A stretch of 64,000 bases of DNA from Rhabdophis nuchalis. Its lineage: Eukaryota > Chordata > Lepidosauria > Squamata > Natricidae. Every line of letters begins with the position of its first letter. Within the stretch, counting starts at the first letter, position 1. The translations under genes and the position numbers were made by a program. This document shows, in pieces, positions 1 to 11,829 of this stretch. The notes under the pieces are model-generated. The model was not told where the DNA came from. It did not search any database and saw only the letters and a program-made list of their open reading frames with translations. The DNA lies in assembly GCA_039707465.1 (NCBI GenBank), contig CM077644.1:221024962-221088961 (forward strand), read 5' to 3'.

Positions 1-203
1 ATGTTTCATTCAGCCCTGCCCATGGATTCATATTCCAGGATTCAGCTCAATATGTGGGTAGAAACAGTCAAGTAGAATAAAAAAGTTCCAATCGCAATGT
101 ATATAAATTATAGGCATTTATTTGAACACACTGACATGAACAATTAAACAAAGAGATCTTTTAGTTTTGACGGGGAAAGAGTAAGGAGCAGAATAATCTA
201 GAG

Positions 204-332
204 CAGGAGTGTCAAATTCACAGCCTGCGGGGTGTCATGCTCTGCCCATGCCCACTCCCATTTTAGGGAAGGGGAAAGAAGTCATGATACATCATGTGAT
301 GACAATGTTACACCATGAGTTTGACACCGCTG
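204..332. mobile_element. Short hAT-type MITE, family A
   Basis: The element begins CAGGAGTGTCAAATTCA and ends TGAGTTTGACACCGCTG, so the ends are inverted repeats. It is flanked by perfect 8-bp direct repeats ATCTAGAG (196-203 and 333-340), the target-site length of hAT transposases. It is 129 bp long and has no coding capacity. The duplication has TA at positions 4-5. Confidence 0.85.
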
Positions 333-340
333 ATCTAGAG

Positions 341-1199
341 CACCTTCTTAGCATCTAACCTGGTTGTTAGGAACACTACATTTAATATTTGGATCTGCAC
401 CCATTATATTGCATATTTTGGTGTGATTTCCAACTATTGTAACTTGAAAAGTGGCTTTCATCCAATGACGAACCACTGTTTTAGATTCCCAATTCAAATT
501 TAAGATACACTTAACGATTATTCTTGTCCTTTTAACAACAAATTATCCAATTTATCATTCATCCTTTTATTCTAAACTTGAGATACAATTTTCAGGATGC
601 AAAAAAGTGCATACCATGCACCACATACATCTAGAAGAAATTGTATAGCACAGTGATGGATTTTTTTTTCAGGGGAAATGTGTCATCAATTTTAGTAAGA
701 AGCCTTTGGGACCAGGATGATTCCATTTCCTTTAGCAACCTCTCGTTCCAGTACCATCCCCCCAAAAAACCTTAGACCAAAATTACAAATATTTGATAAT
801 AAAATAGCAAACTTGGGGGATTTGATTTTAGGCTATGGGATTTTAAGGGTAGAAATGGAATTGATTTGCATCACAGAGGATTTATTAATAGGGGCTATTT
901 TTACTTGAATTTGGTAGAGTGGTTAAGGGAAGATGGTGAAAAATGATGCATTCTAAAAGTTATCATTTTGTTTATCAATGCCGTCTCTTTGTTTTGAGGA
1001 CAGATTTTGAAACAGATGTTGGAAGATAAGGAACTATGAGCTGCATGAATTTTTTGGAAAACAATTCCCATTTGAAAACCTCATTTGGTAACTGCAACTT
1101 TGGGATCATATCTAAAGAAATTGGATGCATTAAAAAAAACATTTTAAAAAATAACCTGCTAAAGAAAGTAACCAAGTGTGGTAGGGTAGATCAGGGGAT
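341..1199. other. Unannotated AT-rich sequence
   Basis: Only short chance open frames are present. I see no repeat ends or recognisable protein. Confidence 0.5.
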
Positions 1200-1207
1200 G
1201 TGCACAC

Positions 1208-1471
1208 CAGGGGTAGGTTCTGGATGTTTCTACTACTAATTTGCTCAGGGACGCACTTTGGGTGCACACATGCTTGATGCTTGCTATGTGCACTTGATGC
1301 ACGCTATGCATGCATGCACAATAGGTAAAAAATGCTTCTGCACATGCGCAGAAGCAAAAAACAAGATGGGAGCACCTGCAGCGCCGCTGATAGAATCGGT
1401 TTTGCGGGGTGGATGGTCCAGTTACAACCTACTCGACCGAACTGGTCCAAACCATTAGGAACCCACCTCTG
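1208..1471. mobile_element. hAT-type MITE, family C
   Basis: The ends are CAGGGGTAGGTTCTGG and GGAACCCACCTCTG, the family C terminal pattern (consensus CAGTGGTGGGTTCC). Flanking octamers GTGCACAC (1200-1207) and ATGTACAC (1472-1479) agree at 6 of 8 bases. The interior is GC-richer than its surroundings and non-coding. Confidence 0.65.
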
Positions 1472-1499
1472 ATGTACACACACACAAACATAGACACAC

Positions 1500-1568
1500 A
1501 GAGATAAAAAGAGAAAGAGGGAGAGAGAGAGAAGAAAGAGAAAGAGAGAAAGAGGAAGAGAGAGAAAA
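1500..1568. repeat. Purine-rich GA/GAAA low-complexity tract
   Basis: The tract is almost pure purine, with GAGA and GAAAGA units, immediately after a MITE. Confidence 0.8.
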
Positions 1569-2380
1569 CTACTTAATGAAAGACATCTGAAGCAACTGTT
1601 TTGAATTCTATTGCCATTAGAACTGAAAGATAAGGGACATGTCTTTATCTAGCAAGAAGCAGTACGCCATCCTCCCTAACACATCCTGCTTGTGTGATAT
1701 TTTCTATATTACTCCTATATATAACCAGTCTGAATGTCACTCACTGTATACAGTAGAAGAAATTCCTACAGTGATTACATTTTATCACCCCTGGAGTTTG
1801 TTTAGTTAACTTTTCAATAGATATTGATAATGTTATTTCTGCTGATTGCAGCTTTAAAAAAGGAAGTGGGGCAAAAGAAAGAAAGAAAGGGAGATAAGGA
1901 ACTTTTGAAGTAGGTGTGATAGCTTTATTTAAAAATAACACCCTTGCAAGATAAGATTCCAGAACAAGGCAGCAGAAGTCAACAGATCCTGATGAACAAA
2001 AGTGATTGCGCAATATATGTAAACTTTCAAATCATGCTTGAGTGAACAATCAATAGAGTTGCTTTGTCATCATCCTAGGAGCTGACGAAGTCCCATGATT
2101 GCAGAAGCAAAGGTGGTGAACGTTTGTTTCTCCACTATGTCTTACTGATTATTTTGGTTGCACTAACAACTAGGAATCTTTTACCTCTCTGACAATTGGA
2201 ACTTTTGCCAGGATAGAGATGAATAAAAGAAACATATTTTCATAGTACAATGACAATAAAGATTATGCTTAATAAGTATTGGGATTTTCTGTGGTGCCCA
2301 TCGAAGCACTAACTGCATAGTTAGTACATTTCCTAGGTGAACCAAAAGTATTTGGTTACTGTACATCTGAATGCAATTCT
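1569..2380. other. Unannotated sequence
   Basis: No repeat family, RNA gene or conserved coding signal was recognised up to the L2 5' truncation point. Confidence 0.4.
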
Positions 2381-3443
2381 GGGGGGGTTGGGGCTGGGAG
2401 GCACCGTTTTGCGGTGGTTCTCATCCTACCTCTCTGGTCGGTCGCAATATGTGTTGGCAGGGGGGCAGAGGTCGGCCTCGAGACCCCTCATATGTGGGGT
2501 TCCTCAGGGGTCGGTCCTCTCGCCCCTACTGTTCAACACATATATGAAGCCGCTGGGTGAGATCATCCGTGGTTTTGGGGTGGGATATCATCTGTACGCT
2601 GATGATACTCAGTTGTACATATCCACCCCAGACCACCCCAACGATGCCGTCGAGGTTATGTCCTGGTGCTTGGAAGCCGTACGGATCTGGATGGGTGGTA
2701 ACAAACTCAAGCTCAACCCGTCCAAGACTGAGTGGCTGTGGCTTCCGGCACCCCGGTTCAGCCAGATTACTCCAACTCTGGCCATTGGGGGCGAAACACC
2801 GGCCCCCGTGGAGAGGGCGCGCAATTTGGGTGTCCTCCTGGATTCCCGGCTGTCTATGGAAGATCATGTGGCAGCCGTGGCCAGGGGGGCGTTTCATCAG
2901 GTACGCCTGATGCGCCAATTGCGCCCCTTACTGGACCGGGGTGCCTTACGCACAGTCACTCAAGCACTCGTCACCTCTCGACTCGACTACTGTAATGCTC
3001 TCTACATGGGGCTCCCCTTGAGGTGCACCCGAAAGCTGCAGCTAGTCCAGAACGCAGCCGCGCGGGTGATTACGGGAGCCCCCAGATGCTCCCACATAAC
3101 ACCGATCCTGCGCGAGCTGCGCTGGCTTCCTGTGGTCTTTCGGGTGCGCTTCAAGGTCTTGACGACCATCTTTAAAGCGCTCCATGGCTCGGGGCCTAGT
3201 TATATGCGAGACCGCCTCCTGCCCCATACATCCCTCAGACCGATACGCTCCCACAGAGAGGGCCTCCTCAGGGTGCCGTCGGCTGGACAATGCCGACTGG
3301 CGACACCCAGGGGAAGAGCCTTCTCTGTGGCGGGCCCTGCCCTTTGGAACGACCTACCCCCTGAACTCCGCACCATCTCCGACCTCCGCCTCTTCCGCAA
3401 GTGTCTGAAGACACACCTATTCCATCTAGCCGGCCTAGCGTAA
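2381..3443 (+). pseudogene. L2 reverse transcriptase, C-terminal two thirds, open frame
   Basis: The frame is uninterrupted to its stop at 3443. An ATG at 2337 lies in flanking DNA and adds about 14 foreign residues. RT landmarks, in residues from that ATG, are GVPQGSVLSPLLFN at about 54-67 and catalytic YADDTQLY at about 87-94. After these come SRLDYCNALYMGLP and a C-terminal NDLPPEL motif before the stop. In L2 LINEs this region copies element RNA into the chromosome. The endonuclease and the first RT blocks, including the first catalytic Asp, are missing, so the product cannot act alone. The lack of stops or frameshifts over about 350 codons argues for a recent insertion. Confidence 0.85.
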
Positions 3444-3640
3444 CCTCCATACTGATTATTAGATAGTTTTAAATTTGGGATTTTAATTCGGTTTTTAGCG
3501 CAGGGTTTATTTATTAGAATAAGTATTTTAAATTTTGATATATTTTATATATTTTGTATCTATTTTAACATCCCTGTGCGCCGCCCTGGGTCCATTTGGA
3601 GAAGGGCGGGGTATAAATTTAATAATAAATATAATATAAT
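2381..3640 (+). mobile_element. 5'-truncated L2-clade LINE
   Basis: The copy starts inside the reverse transcriptase and runs to the 3' end. The 3' UTR carries a GC-rich hairpin region, CCGCCCTGGGTCC then GAAGGGCGGGG, followed by TATAAATTTAAT and an AT-rich tail. The same 3' structure is seen at 17700-17812 and 37540-37616, so these three belong to one subfamily. The 5' truncation is typical of target-primed reverse transcription. No clear target duplication was found. Confidence 0.9.
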
Positions 3641-3648
3641 TCACTAGC

Positions 3649-3816
3649 CCCATGATGGCGAACCTATGGCTGTATGTTACAGGTGGCATGCAGAGCCCTC
3701 TCTCCAGGCACACAAGCTGTTGCCTCAACTCAGCTTTAGCGCCTATATCAGCATGCTGCCTGGGGAATTCTGGCAACTGAATTCTACACATCTTAAAGTT
3801 GCCAAGGTTGAGCAAC
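3649..3816. mobile_element. MITE family B left end joined to a family D end
   Basis: CCATGATGGCGAACCTATGG at 3649 matches the family B terminus seen at 55957. From about 3748 to 3816 the sequence is the reverse complement of family D (CTTAAAGTTGCCAAGGTTGAG). The flanks do not form a matching duplication, so this is a chimera or two adjoining fragments. Confidence 0.55.
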
Positions 3817-3973
3817 AATGATGTACACCATGTACCTAATGCCTTTTCATTCCAGAATGCATTTGACTTGGGTAGCCATTAGAATAGAAAGAGGAACCAT
3901 TGTGCTATTTCTCATAGTCTCAGTGCCCAATTTGAGGAAGAGGACTATCAGCTGTGTATTTTCTGATTGTATA

Positions 3974-4047
3974 TCCCAAAGGTGCTTTTTTCAGGAAGCA
4001 ACTGGACAAGAAAGTCCAGTTGCCTCTTGAAATAAGCACCTTTGGGA
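3974..4047. repeat. Foldback made of inverted copies of a repeat end
   Basis: TCCCAAAGGTGCTT near 3974 and its complement ending at 4047 are the outer parts of two arms of about 33 bp, and GCAACTGGAC/GTCCAGTTGC are the inner parts. A spacer of about 5 bp separates them. The same arm sequence occurs singly near 9992 and 10053-10090, so it belongs to an interspersed repeat. Confidence 0.75.
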
Positions 4048-4847
4048 CAACCATGACTTGGATGACTGAGAATCTCCATAGACATTCTGATTGCATACTT
4101 CATTCAGTTTTAGAAACTGACGTGTCTGTAGTTGTTAATATAGTAAGGTTAATAAATTAAGAGATGTCCAAACATGTCCTTATTTTGCCCATTTAAAAGT
4201 TAGGATACAAATGCGTGGATTGCTCAACCTGAGCAGACCTAGTCATACACTTTGAGTAAAGAAGCAGCTGTCATATTTGTATATAAATATTATCTAGGCA
4301 GCCAAATCAAAAGAATTTCCTATTGTGTAGCTGCTTTCATTTGTAAATGTTCTTTTCTCAGAATGAATCAAGACGCTGCTCTCACGTTTGTCAAAGTCTA
4401 TCACTTTGCTAATCTGTCAATCAAGGCACAATAAACTTAGCCTACTCCTGTGGATTGTGCTGTATGTAAGATAACAGGCTTCCATCAGAAAGATAAAAAG
4501 ATGTCAAATATTATCTTTAGTGCAAACAATCTGAGTCTGGTTGCCTCTTTACAATGTACAGGATGTTCTGTCAAAATTGATGGTAAGAGTTTAATTATAT
4601 TCAACTCTAAATCACAGCAAAACACCTTCAATGCAGGAAATGGTTTGCCTTTCACAATGCTTGAAAAATGAGATAAAACAAAAATTGCCACACTTGCTAT
4701 TGCTCATACATGTCTGACCAAGACTAAATTTTGTAGGAGAAAGAACGAGGAATTTTCCCAAACAGATGATGCTGATGTGGCTTTCAGGATAAAGGACAAT
4801 CTATCAAAGACTACCATCTTTTCCATTTTTAGTTTTTGCATAGATCA
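4048..4847. other. Unannotated AT-rich sequence
   Basis: Nothing was recognised. Short frames here lack family motifs. Confidence 0.4.
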
Positions 4848-4916
4848 ATGTTTTTCAATCTTGGCAACTTTAAGATGTGTAGACTTCAGCTCCCAGAAGT
4901 CCCATGTTAGCATATC
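4848..4916 (+). mobile_element. MITE family D fragment
   Basis: CAATGTTTTTCAATCTTGG then CAACTTTAAGATGTG matches the family D element at 58577-58652 and the reverse copy at 3748-3816. Only one end is visible. Confidence 0.5.
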
Positions 4917-4967
4917 ATACAATTGCATGTATAATCAACATTTGGCCCAAAGTATCAATGGTGGAAA

Positions 4968-6285
4968 ACAGAATAACAGATTTAAAAGGGACCTTGGAAA
5001 TCTTCTAATCCAATCCCTGCCCAAGCAGGAGACCTTTAAGACAAATGGTTGTCCAATCTCTTCTTAAAAGAGTGATGGAACACCCACAACTTCTGAAGGC
5101 AAACCATTCCATTGCTTGATTGTTCTCTCTGTCATGAAATTTTTCCTTAGTTCTAGGTTGCTTTTCTTCTTGATTAGTTTCCATTCATCACTTCTTGTCT
5201 TGCCTTCTGGTGTTTTGGAAAATAGGTAGCCCCCCCCTTTTTTTTTAATGGCAGCCCCTCAAATATTGGAACACTGCTACCATGTCAACCCTAATCCTTC
5301 TTTTAATTAGGCCAGACATAACCAATTCCTGCAACCATTTTTTATATGTTTAGCCTCCACCCCCTAATCATCTTTGTTGTTCTTTGTTCTTCTGTGCATT
5401 CTTTCAGAGTCTCAACACCTTTTTTATATTGTGGCAAACAAAACTGGATGCAGTATTCCAAGTGTGGTCTTACCAAGGCATCATAAAATGGCACCAACTC
5501 TTCCTGTAATGTTGTTTCTATCCCTCTGTTAATGCAGCCTAGGATTGCATTGGCTTTTTTGGTGGCTGCAGCACATTGCTTGCTCATATTTAACTGACTG
5601 TCCACTATCACTCCAAAATTCCTCTTGCAGCTACTGCTATTGAGCGAGGTTCCACCTATTCTATATCTTTTTTTTTTGTTTTTTCTTGCATAAGTGTAAA
5701 CCCTTACTTTTGTCTACATTGAATTTAATTTTGTTAGATGGGGCCCAATGTTCAAATCTGTCGAGATCCTGCTGGATCTTGAGCCTATGGTCTGGGGTGC
5801 TAGCTATTCCTGCCAGTTTGGTGTTGGCTGCCAATTTGAGTTACTATTCTAGTCCCTCATCTAAATCATTGATGAAGATATTGAAGAGTTCTGGGCATAA
5901 GATAGAACCTTGTGTATTCCACTGCTTACTTCCCTTCATATAGATATAGTTCCATTAAGGAATACACATTGAGTGTAGTTTGTCAGTCAGTTATGAATCA
6001 ATTTGATGGTGATGCTGTATATCCCACATCTAATTTACCAAGAAGTAGGTTGTGATCTACTCTGTCAAATTCCTTACTGAAATCCAAGTATACTATGTCC
6101 ACAGCATTTCACTGCTTCACTAGTTACTTTGTCAAAGAATGGAATACGTTTTGTTCGGCATGATCTGCTTTTTTGACAAACTAATGTTGGCTTCTATATA
6201 TACCTTCGCTTGCTTTGAGATATTTGCAGATTTGTAGCTTGATTACTTTTTCCATGAGCTTCCCAGGTATTGAAGATGTTTTTGG
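4968..6285 (-). mobile_element. Old CR1 LINE, 3' two fifths
   Basis: The 3' end lies at the low coordinate (a diverged GGAAGGGACCTTG block near 4987). Reading the minus strand, decayed CR1 RT signatures appear in order: YLDFSK.FD (about 6080), LFNIF.NDLDE (about 5860), then NAILGCINRGI and ALVRPHLEYCIQF (5400-5550). Stops and frameshifts are frequent. An 89-codon frame at 5342-5611 is the largest surviving piece. It is much older than the CR1 at 61846. Confidence 0.85.
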
Positions 6286-7045
6286 ACATATGCTTCTGCC
6301 ATGCATATGAGCCAGGCTTCAGAAGGATTCTACTATATTAAAAATGAAGATGTATAATCCTCTTTACCTCCCAGGTCCATAGCAGAAACCTGTTAGATTT
6401 GTACGATATGAAGTGGCACACTAGTGAGTTATTAAAGAATATTTCAGTAAAAGAAAATCGGGCCTGGATATATATTATTGCTGTTGTTCCTGGAATAGAT
6501 GCATCATGGGGTGGGAAAGGCAGGGGTTGGATTAAAGGATATATTTAGATAACCCTTTTCTTTTTGTTATAAATGGGTCTTGGGGCTAGGAACAGGATGA
6601 AAACTAAGTCTCTACAAAGTAGAGAACATTAGATAATGAGTCTGTTTTTATCTCAAGCTGAAGGCACATATAAGTAACTACTATTCCCATTTAAAGTACA
6701 TTGTTACTGAAGTGCCACCAGTGAAGTACTCCAGGTCAAGAAATCTAATATATTATTAGAAGCATGGAATGAATCAAACCTGCAGATTTTCATTTTTCAA
6801 TTTTTCATTGATGTGATATTGCCATGAAAGATTAGCATATCAATGGATGCTGATCATCATAGTTAAATATTACTTTAAGTAAAGAAGATAATATGCATAC
6901 CAGTTGTTGGGAGTCTAATCAAGCAGGTATATTATTACATTATGCTTTTCCATAAACATTTTTCAGAGACATCTCTTTGTCCATTGTGGGAACCCTCTAC
7001 TGGACTACGTAGGCCTTTGGTCTGATCTAGTGTGGTGTTTCTTAT
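6286..7045. other. Unannotated sequence
   Basis: AT-rich; no features recognised. Confidence 0.4.
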
Positions 7046-7053
7046 GTCCTTAG

Positions 7054-7357
7054 CAGTGGTGGGTTCCAGATCCTGTTGCAACCAGTATGTAACGGGGCCG
7101 GGCATCCACCATGTGCGCAGTGCATGCAGCGCATGTGCACCACACGCATGTGTACTTACCGCCCACGACACTCCAGCTGCTTGGAGTGTCGTGCAGGTGC
7201 TATACGCTCCATGTGCTTGTGTGAAAGCCCCGATCAGCTCAAATACAGGTAAGGAGGGCAGGTGGGCCTTCTGGACCACTGTATCTGAATGGTATCTAGT
7301 GCTCCCAGCAGGCACCGGTACGTCCATACTGGGGGGACCGGTTAGATCCCACCACTG
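7054..7357. mobile_element. hAT-type MITE, family C, intact ends
   Basis: The left terminus CAGTGGTGGGTTCCAG and right terminus GATCCCACCACTG are inverted repeats. Perfect 8-bp direct repeats GTCCTTAG flank it (7046-7053 and 7358-7365). The 304-bp interior closely resembles the copy at 57297-57585. Open frames of 120-130 codons across it are chance frames in GC-rich sequence. Confidence 0.9.
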
Positions 7358-7365
7358 GTCCTTAG

Positions 7366-7633
7366 GTACAAATGCAGGGCATGACTACTATTGACTCAAA
7401 GGCCCCATTGGGGATGGCTTCACAGGAAATATCCTTTTATCCCATTTCCTGAGTCTTTGGCTTCCCTCTTCCTGGACCATAAACCATTTCACTTTGTTTT
7501 TTATGTGGGAATGCAGTCTGATGGTATCAAGAAAATATAGCTTTTAAGGGAAAGCTTCCTTTGAGAACAACTTACTTAGTCCTCCCCCCAAATATAAAAC
7601 CAATATAAAACAATACAATTTCATTTCACTGCA

Positions 7634-7682
<49 letters not shown>

Positions 7683-8916
7683 AACACACATCTATCTGTT
7701 ATCTTTAATGTTTTCTGTTCTATTCCTTTTTCTATTTTTTTTTATCTTTGTTTTTTCACATTTATTTTACTATATTTTTTCTTTGAATGTACTTCTTATT
7801 ATATAGGTAAAATCATTTAGCAAAAACCATTTAAAAAGAAATGTAGAAACATTTTAAACATTGAATGGTGAGAGGTGATAGAAGTCAAATAAACAGCATC
7901 TACATGAGATTTTTGAAAGATTTTTATCAAGTCTAACATTATACAAAGAGGCATCCCTTTAACAGTACAGTTGTTATTATGGCATTTCGACACACTAACC
8001 TAGAACTGGGCTTCCTAGTACTTTACAATTTGACAGAAATTATTTCTAGATCTATTCTTCACTCTTCTGCTCTTAATGGTTTCTCTGGCAATCTTCCTCT
8101 TGGTGTTTAATACTATGTAAGATTTCTGCTCTAAGCTGTTAGAATGAGCTTAGAAACAACACTGCAAGGGAAAGGCACAAACAAATGCATTGCCTTGATG
8201 CATTTTGATATCTGGTTGTTAATGTTATAACATTAATCCCCAAGATTCAATTTCTGCCCCCTTTATACACCAGAATAGCAGCACAGATCAAATATGGCTT
8301 TGTCGTCCCCCCGCCCTTTTTTAGAATCATGGACTATTTATCTTGAAGCTTTGTTGTATGCTTAATCTCGTAGGAAAAAAATCATGAGAGGATTCACCTG
8401 ACTAAAATGTATTTATGTTCTCTTAAGCTACTTATGCATTAAAGAAGCACATTTCTACTTTTTTTATGGGGAAGAAACAGAATAAGAGAGAGACTGTAAT
8501 TCCTTTGAGAGTAAACTTCTGTCTATTTTTTTAGTAGAAGCATTTGCTTATTATCTCTCAGATATAATGTAATAAAATGGTAGACTTGAATTAAATTCTC
8601 CCCTTTAGAATACATTTAACTGCATTATGTTATATTTAAGAAAACACCTATATTATTTAGTATTGCTTTCACAATTCTAAATGTTTTTCAGATTTTGGAA
8701 GTAACCAATACATTATTTTTACAACAGGATAGGACAATACATTTGATCCCCTTGGAGTATTCAATACTGGAGCTCTTAGATGTTTCCAAATGTTGCTTAA
8801 TATTTAGATCATCAATCAATTAAATTTTTTCTTTGATTTTAGGCATGTAGAGAAAAGCTGACAAATGCATCAACATTTATCGTCAAAAATTAAGTCTTCT
8901 ATTTTTCTAACTCATT
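7366..8916. other. Unannotated AT-rich sequence with a CA microsatellite
   Basis: A CA repeat of about 22 units lies at 7634-7678. The rest shows no recognised repeat or coding signal. Confidence 0.5.
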
Positions 8917-8921
8917 CTCAG

Positions 8922-9302
8922 TGTCAGGGCTCCAAGTAACACTCCCAACAAAAGAAGATTCCATGGCTTGAAGTCCATTTTATTAGAGATGTCATATTGG
9001 CATATCTGGGAAAACCCGAATCTGAAGGCTTCCAGGTTTTCCCGACCCAAATGAAAGTCCAAGCCTCTACCCAGCACCCATATATCTGTCACATGGCCCA
9101 ATCAGACACCGTCCCAACTGGAAATGCCTCCCAGTCACACCACTGCAGCTGCAGGGCAAGATGTCCTTGACTCTCTGAGAAAGGAATGTTTGTTATGACT
9201 ATATATCTTGCATACTCCATATAATCCCCCTTCCATTTTCCCACAGCATGGAATGTGTCAGGCCTGAAGGCACAATGTAAAAGATGGCTTCCAGGCCTAA
9301 CA
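8922..9302 (-). mobile_element. Solo LTR of an LTR retrotransposon
   Basis: On the minus strand the element starts TGTTAGGCCTGG and ends GAGCCCTGACA, the TG...CA ends of an LTR. It is flanked by perfect 5-bp direct repeats, CTCAG on the plus strand (8917-8921 and 9303-9307). An AATAAA polyadenylation signal lies near its 3' end (about 8970). No gag, pol or primer-binding site is adjacent, so it is a solo LTR left by LTR-LTR recombination. The superfamily (Gypsy or ERV) cannot be settled from the LTR. Confidence 0.85.
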
Positions 9303-9307
9303 CTCAG

Positions 9308-9845
9308 GGTGTGTTCTGGCCTAGGCTTCCCCAGCAGCACGAAGCTGAGTGTTCGTCCCGATAAACCCTTTCATTTAATTTACAGTGAATTCCTCTCCAC
9401 CAAAGTCCCAGCCCACAATCTTTTAAGAGAGTTCACAATTACTGACCTTTATCAGGCTTGGAGAGTGGCCAGGCCAATATCTTTCAGATGCCCCGATACT
9501 TGGCAAGAATGCAGGAATGAATTGTCTCCTGCAAAAGCCCACTACCCTTTTGCTCCTCTTTTATTCCCTATGGGAGGGGCATTCACTGTCCACCTCTGGC
9601 TTTACTCCCAAGTCAACCTTTGTTCCTTAGCTGTTTCCTTCTACTGGCAGCTCTGCGCATGTGCACACTAGGAATAGGCTCCAGCCGTTCGTCTGCCTCA
9701 CTGATGATTGACTGAAGGCAACTGATAACTGTCAGACGGCCCTGGCCCCCTCTCTGCCTCCGACACAGATCCCTCATCAGAGCCTTCTCCAGACTCCAGG
9801 AGTGGCCCATATTCCTCCCCAACCTCCTCACTGTACAGGCCACAG
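9308..9845 (-). mobile_element. Older LTR, or LTR plus leader fragment
   Basis: The minus-strand sequence begins TGTGGCCTGTACAG near 9845. It has an A/T-rich promoter-like GGAATAAAAGAGG block and a later ATAAA-type signal, and is GC-richer than its surroundings. The younger solo LTR sits at its low-coordinate edge. Exact ends and a target duplication were not found. Confidence 0.45.
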
Positions 9846-9959
9846 CAAGGTATTTTTAAGTTTCTTTTGGTGGTGTTTTTAATGAAAGGTCCTCAACCTC
9901 TCCTGTTTCGGCTATGAAAAACCCCAGAAGAAAAAGAAAGAAATATGATCCTTCCAATG

Positions 9960-10110
9960 CTCTCCCCCATCCTGCCAGAATGGAAGAAACTTCTTGGATG
10001 GGAAGTGAAACGTCTTTTTCTTCCTTCCTTCCTCCTTCTTCCTCAGGGAAAAAACAGTCCAATTGCCTTTTGAAAAAGCACCTTTGAGACTCCTGGAGAG
10101 ACAATTGTTC
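9960..10110 (-). repeat. Unclassified interspersed repeat X, partial copy
   Basis: GAAGAAACTTCTTGGATGGG, GAAACGTCTT and then AGTCCAATTGCC and AAAGCACCTTTGAGAC match, in opposite orientation, the repeat at 49975-50385, and its end matches the 3974-4047 foldback. The GAAACGTCTT-type 3' region is common in vertebrate retroelements, but I cannot name the family. Confidence 0.5.
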
Positions 10111-11385
10111 TTGTTTCTTGCCTCTGGTTGCACAATCCAGTCAAACATCTAGTAGCTTTTAATGGCCATGAAAAGAAATTCTTTTGAAAAATGTTTTTGT
10201 TCAAGTTAGAGGAGAAAGGTTGAAGTAGCAGTAATAGTTTTCTACACAGTACTTTGGAAAAAAAAAACCAAGTTCTGCTAAGATGGGAAACAAAAGATAA
10301 AGACATTTTTTTTAAAAGCTGTGTATGTATCATTATCATGTATGTAGAAGCAAGAATTATGTTGAATTTGAGGTCAATACTTCAGTGCGCAAATATGTAT
10401 ATATGAAATATCACTTCCTATGGATTGAGGTACTTAGTATAATCTCCCTTCTCTCAGCTTCAGGGTTGGCTTATAGAGTGATAATTCATCATTTTCCCCA
10501 TCTTCTTAGCCTAATAAATCTCTCCAATTTGCCAGGCAACAGTTGTCTTGGTCCTTGGATTCTGCCATTAGCAAATCCATCTCCCTTTCCCTTCACTCCC
10601 CCAGGTCTGTCTCTGCCTTGTTTTGCCATAGTGTTACATTCTCTGTGTTTTATCATCTTTCTTTGATGTATCGCTGCCCAACTATTTCTGTAATGTCATC
10701 ATTATCTTCAGATGCCATCACACTGGTAGCAAGTCTTGTAATATCCTCTCACAGTAGTCAAAGGCATAACCAAATTTGACCTAGAGTATATTTTATATTG
10801 TATGCCACAATATGTATATGCTACTTCTCTCATGAGAACATTTCTGTATGTATCTGAAACAGTAAATGTATGTGGGTACATGTGTGTATATACATTTGGG
10901 TATATGTACATGCACACGTGAATGTATGTGGATATTACCAATAATATGGAAGACAACATTTGTTCTGTTTGCAATGAAATGTAAACTACATTTTAAAACC
11001 TACTTTTTAAACCAAAGTCAATCTAATGCAGGGTTCACTTTTCTCTAATGAAGATTCTGTCTTCTACTGGATCCCTATTATTGTCTATATTAGATAATCA
11101 AGAGTAACAATATTGGAAAACAATTATACATTTTTTCTCTGTCCCATGAAGATTGATCCCTATCATAATTCAAACTGGTATCCCAAGATTGTGCGTTCCC
11201 ATTTCTGCTGATAAAATACATTCAACTGCTTTGAGTTGATTTATCTTTGTTATTTCTAATATCGTTAAGAGGGATAAACTATATCTTATGCAGAATTCAT
11301 ATGATTTCACCCATTTTTAAAAAATTTAATTGCAACAAAATGATGGTTTGAACATCACTGGTAACATCTCACAAGAAGGGTAAAA
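10111..11385. other. Unannotated sequence
   Basis: Degenerate TGTA/TACA-rich sequence lies at 10860-10935. Nothing else was recognised. Confidence 0.4.
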
Positions 11386-11723
11386 CAGCGGGCCCCAAAC
11401 TTTTCAGCTTGACAGCACAGCCTAGCATAGCAGGAAGGGTATGTGAGTGGCAGGGACATTTGTGGGTGAGCAGAGAGCACATGCATGAAGCTCAACTCAT
11501 ACAAGCAGCAGGCACTTGTTCTTGCATATGAAGCTCACACGAGTAATAGGCACTTGAAAAGAGGGCACTTGTGTGCGAAGCTCAGTTTTTGCTTGCTCTA
11601 GTGGAGCTACATGTGCATATGCTTGTCCACCACTCATGTAAGTGGAGTTTCATGTGCATGCATGCTCATTTCTCCTGTGACTTGGTTTCTAGCAGGCTGC
11701 ACCCCAGGGGCTGGGGACACCTG
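11386..11723. mobile_element. Putative hAT-type MITE, family F
   Basis: The ends CAGCGGGCCCCAAAC and GGGGACACCTG are imperfect inverted repeats of a CAGnGGnCCCCAAC type. The flanking octamers GGGTAAAA and GTGTAGAG agree at only 5 of 8 bases, but both have TA at positions 4-5. Confidence 0.45.
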
Positions 11724-11829
11724 GTGTAGAGAACCTAATCTTGTGTTTAAAAAAATTAAAAAAAACAACCCTCTGAGACAACAGAGGAGGAACTTACTTA
11801 TTTATCTATTTATCTATCTATATCTATAT

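Noticed and set aside
2526..2918. Minus-strand and off-frame reading frames across the L2 copies, also at 27531-27946 and 36408-37271
   Set aside because: Shadows of the GC-rich L2 reverse transcriptase frame.
9255..9671. 138-codon plus-strand frame over the LTR region
   Set aside because: The LTR reads on the opposite strand; the frame has no retroviral or host motif.
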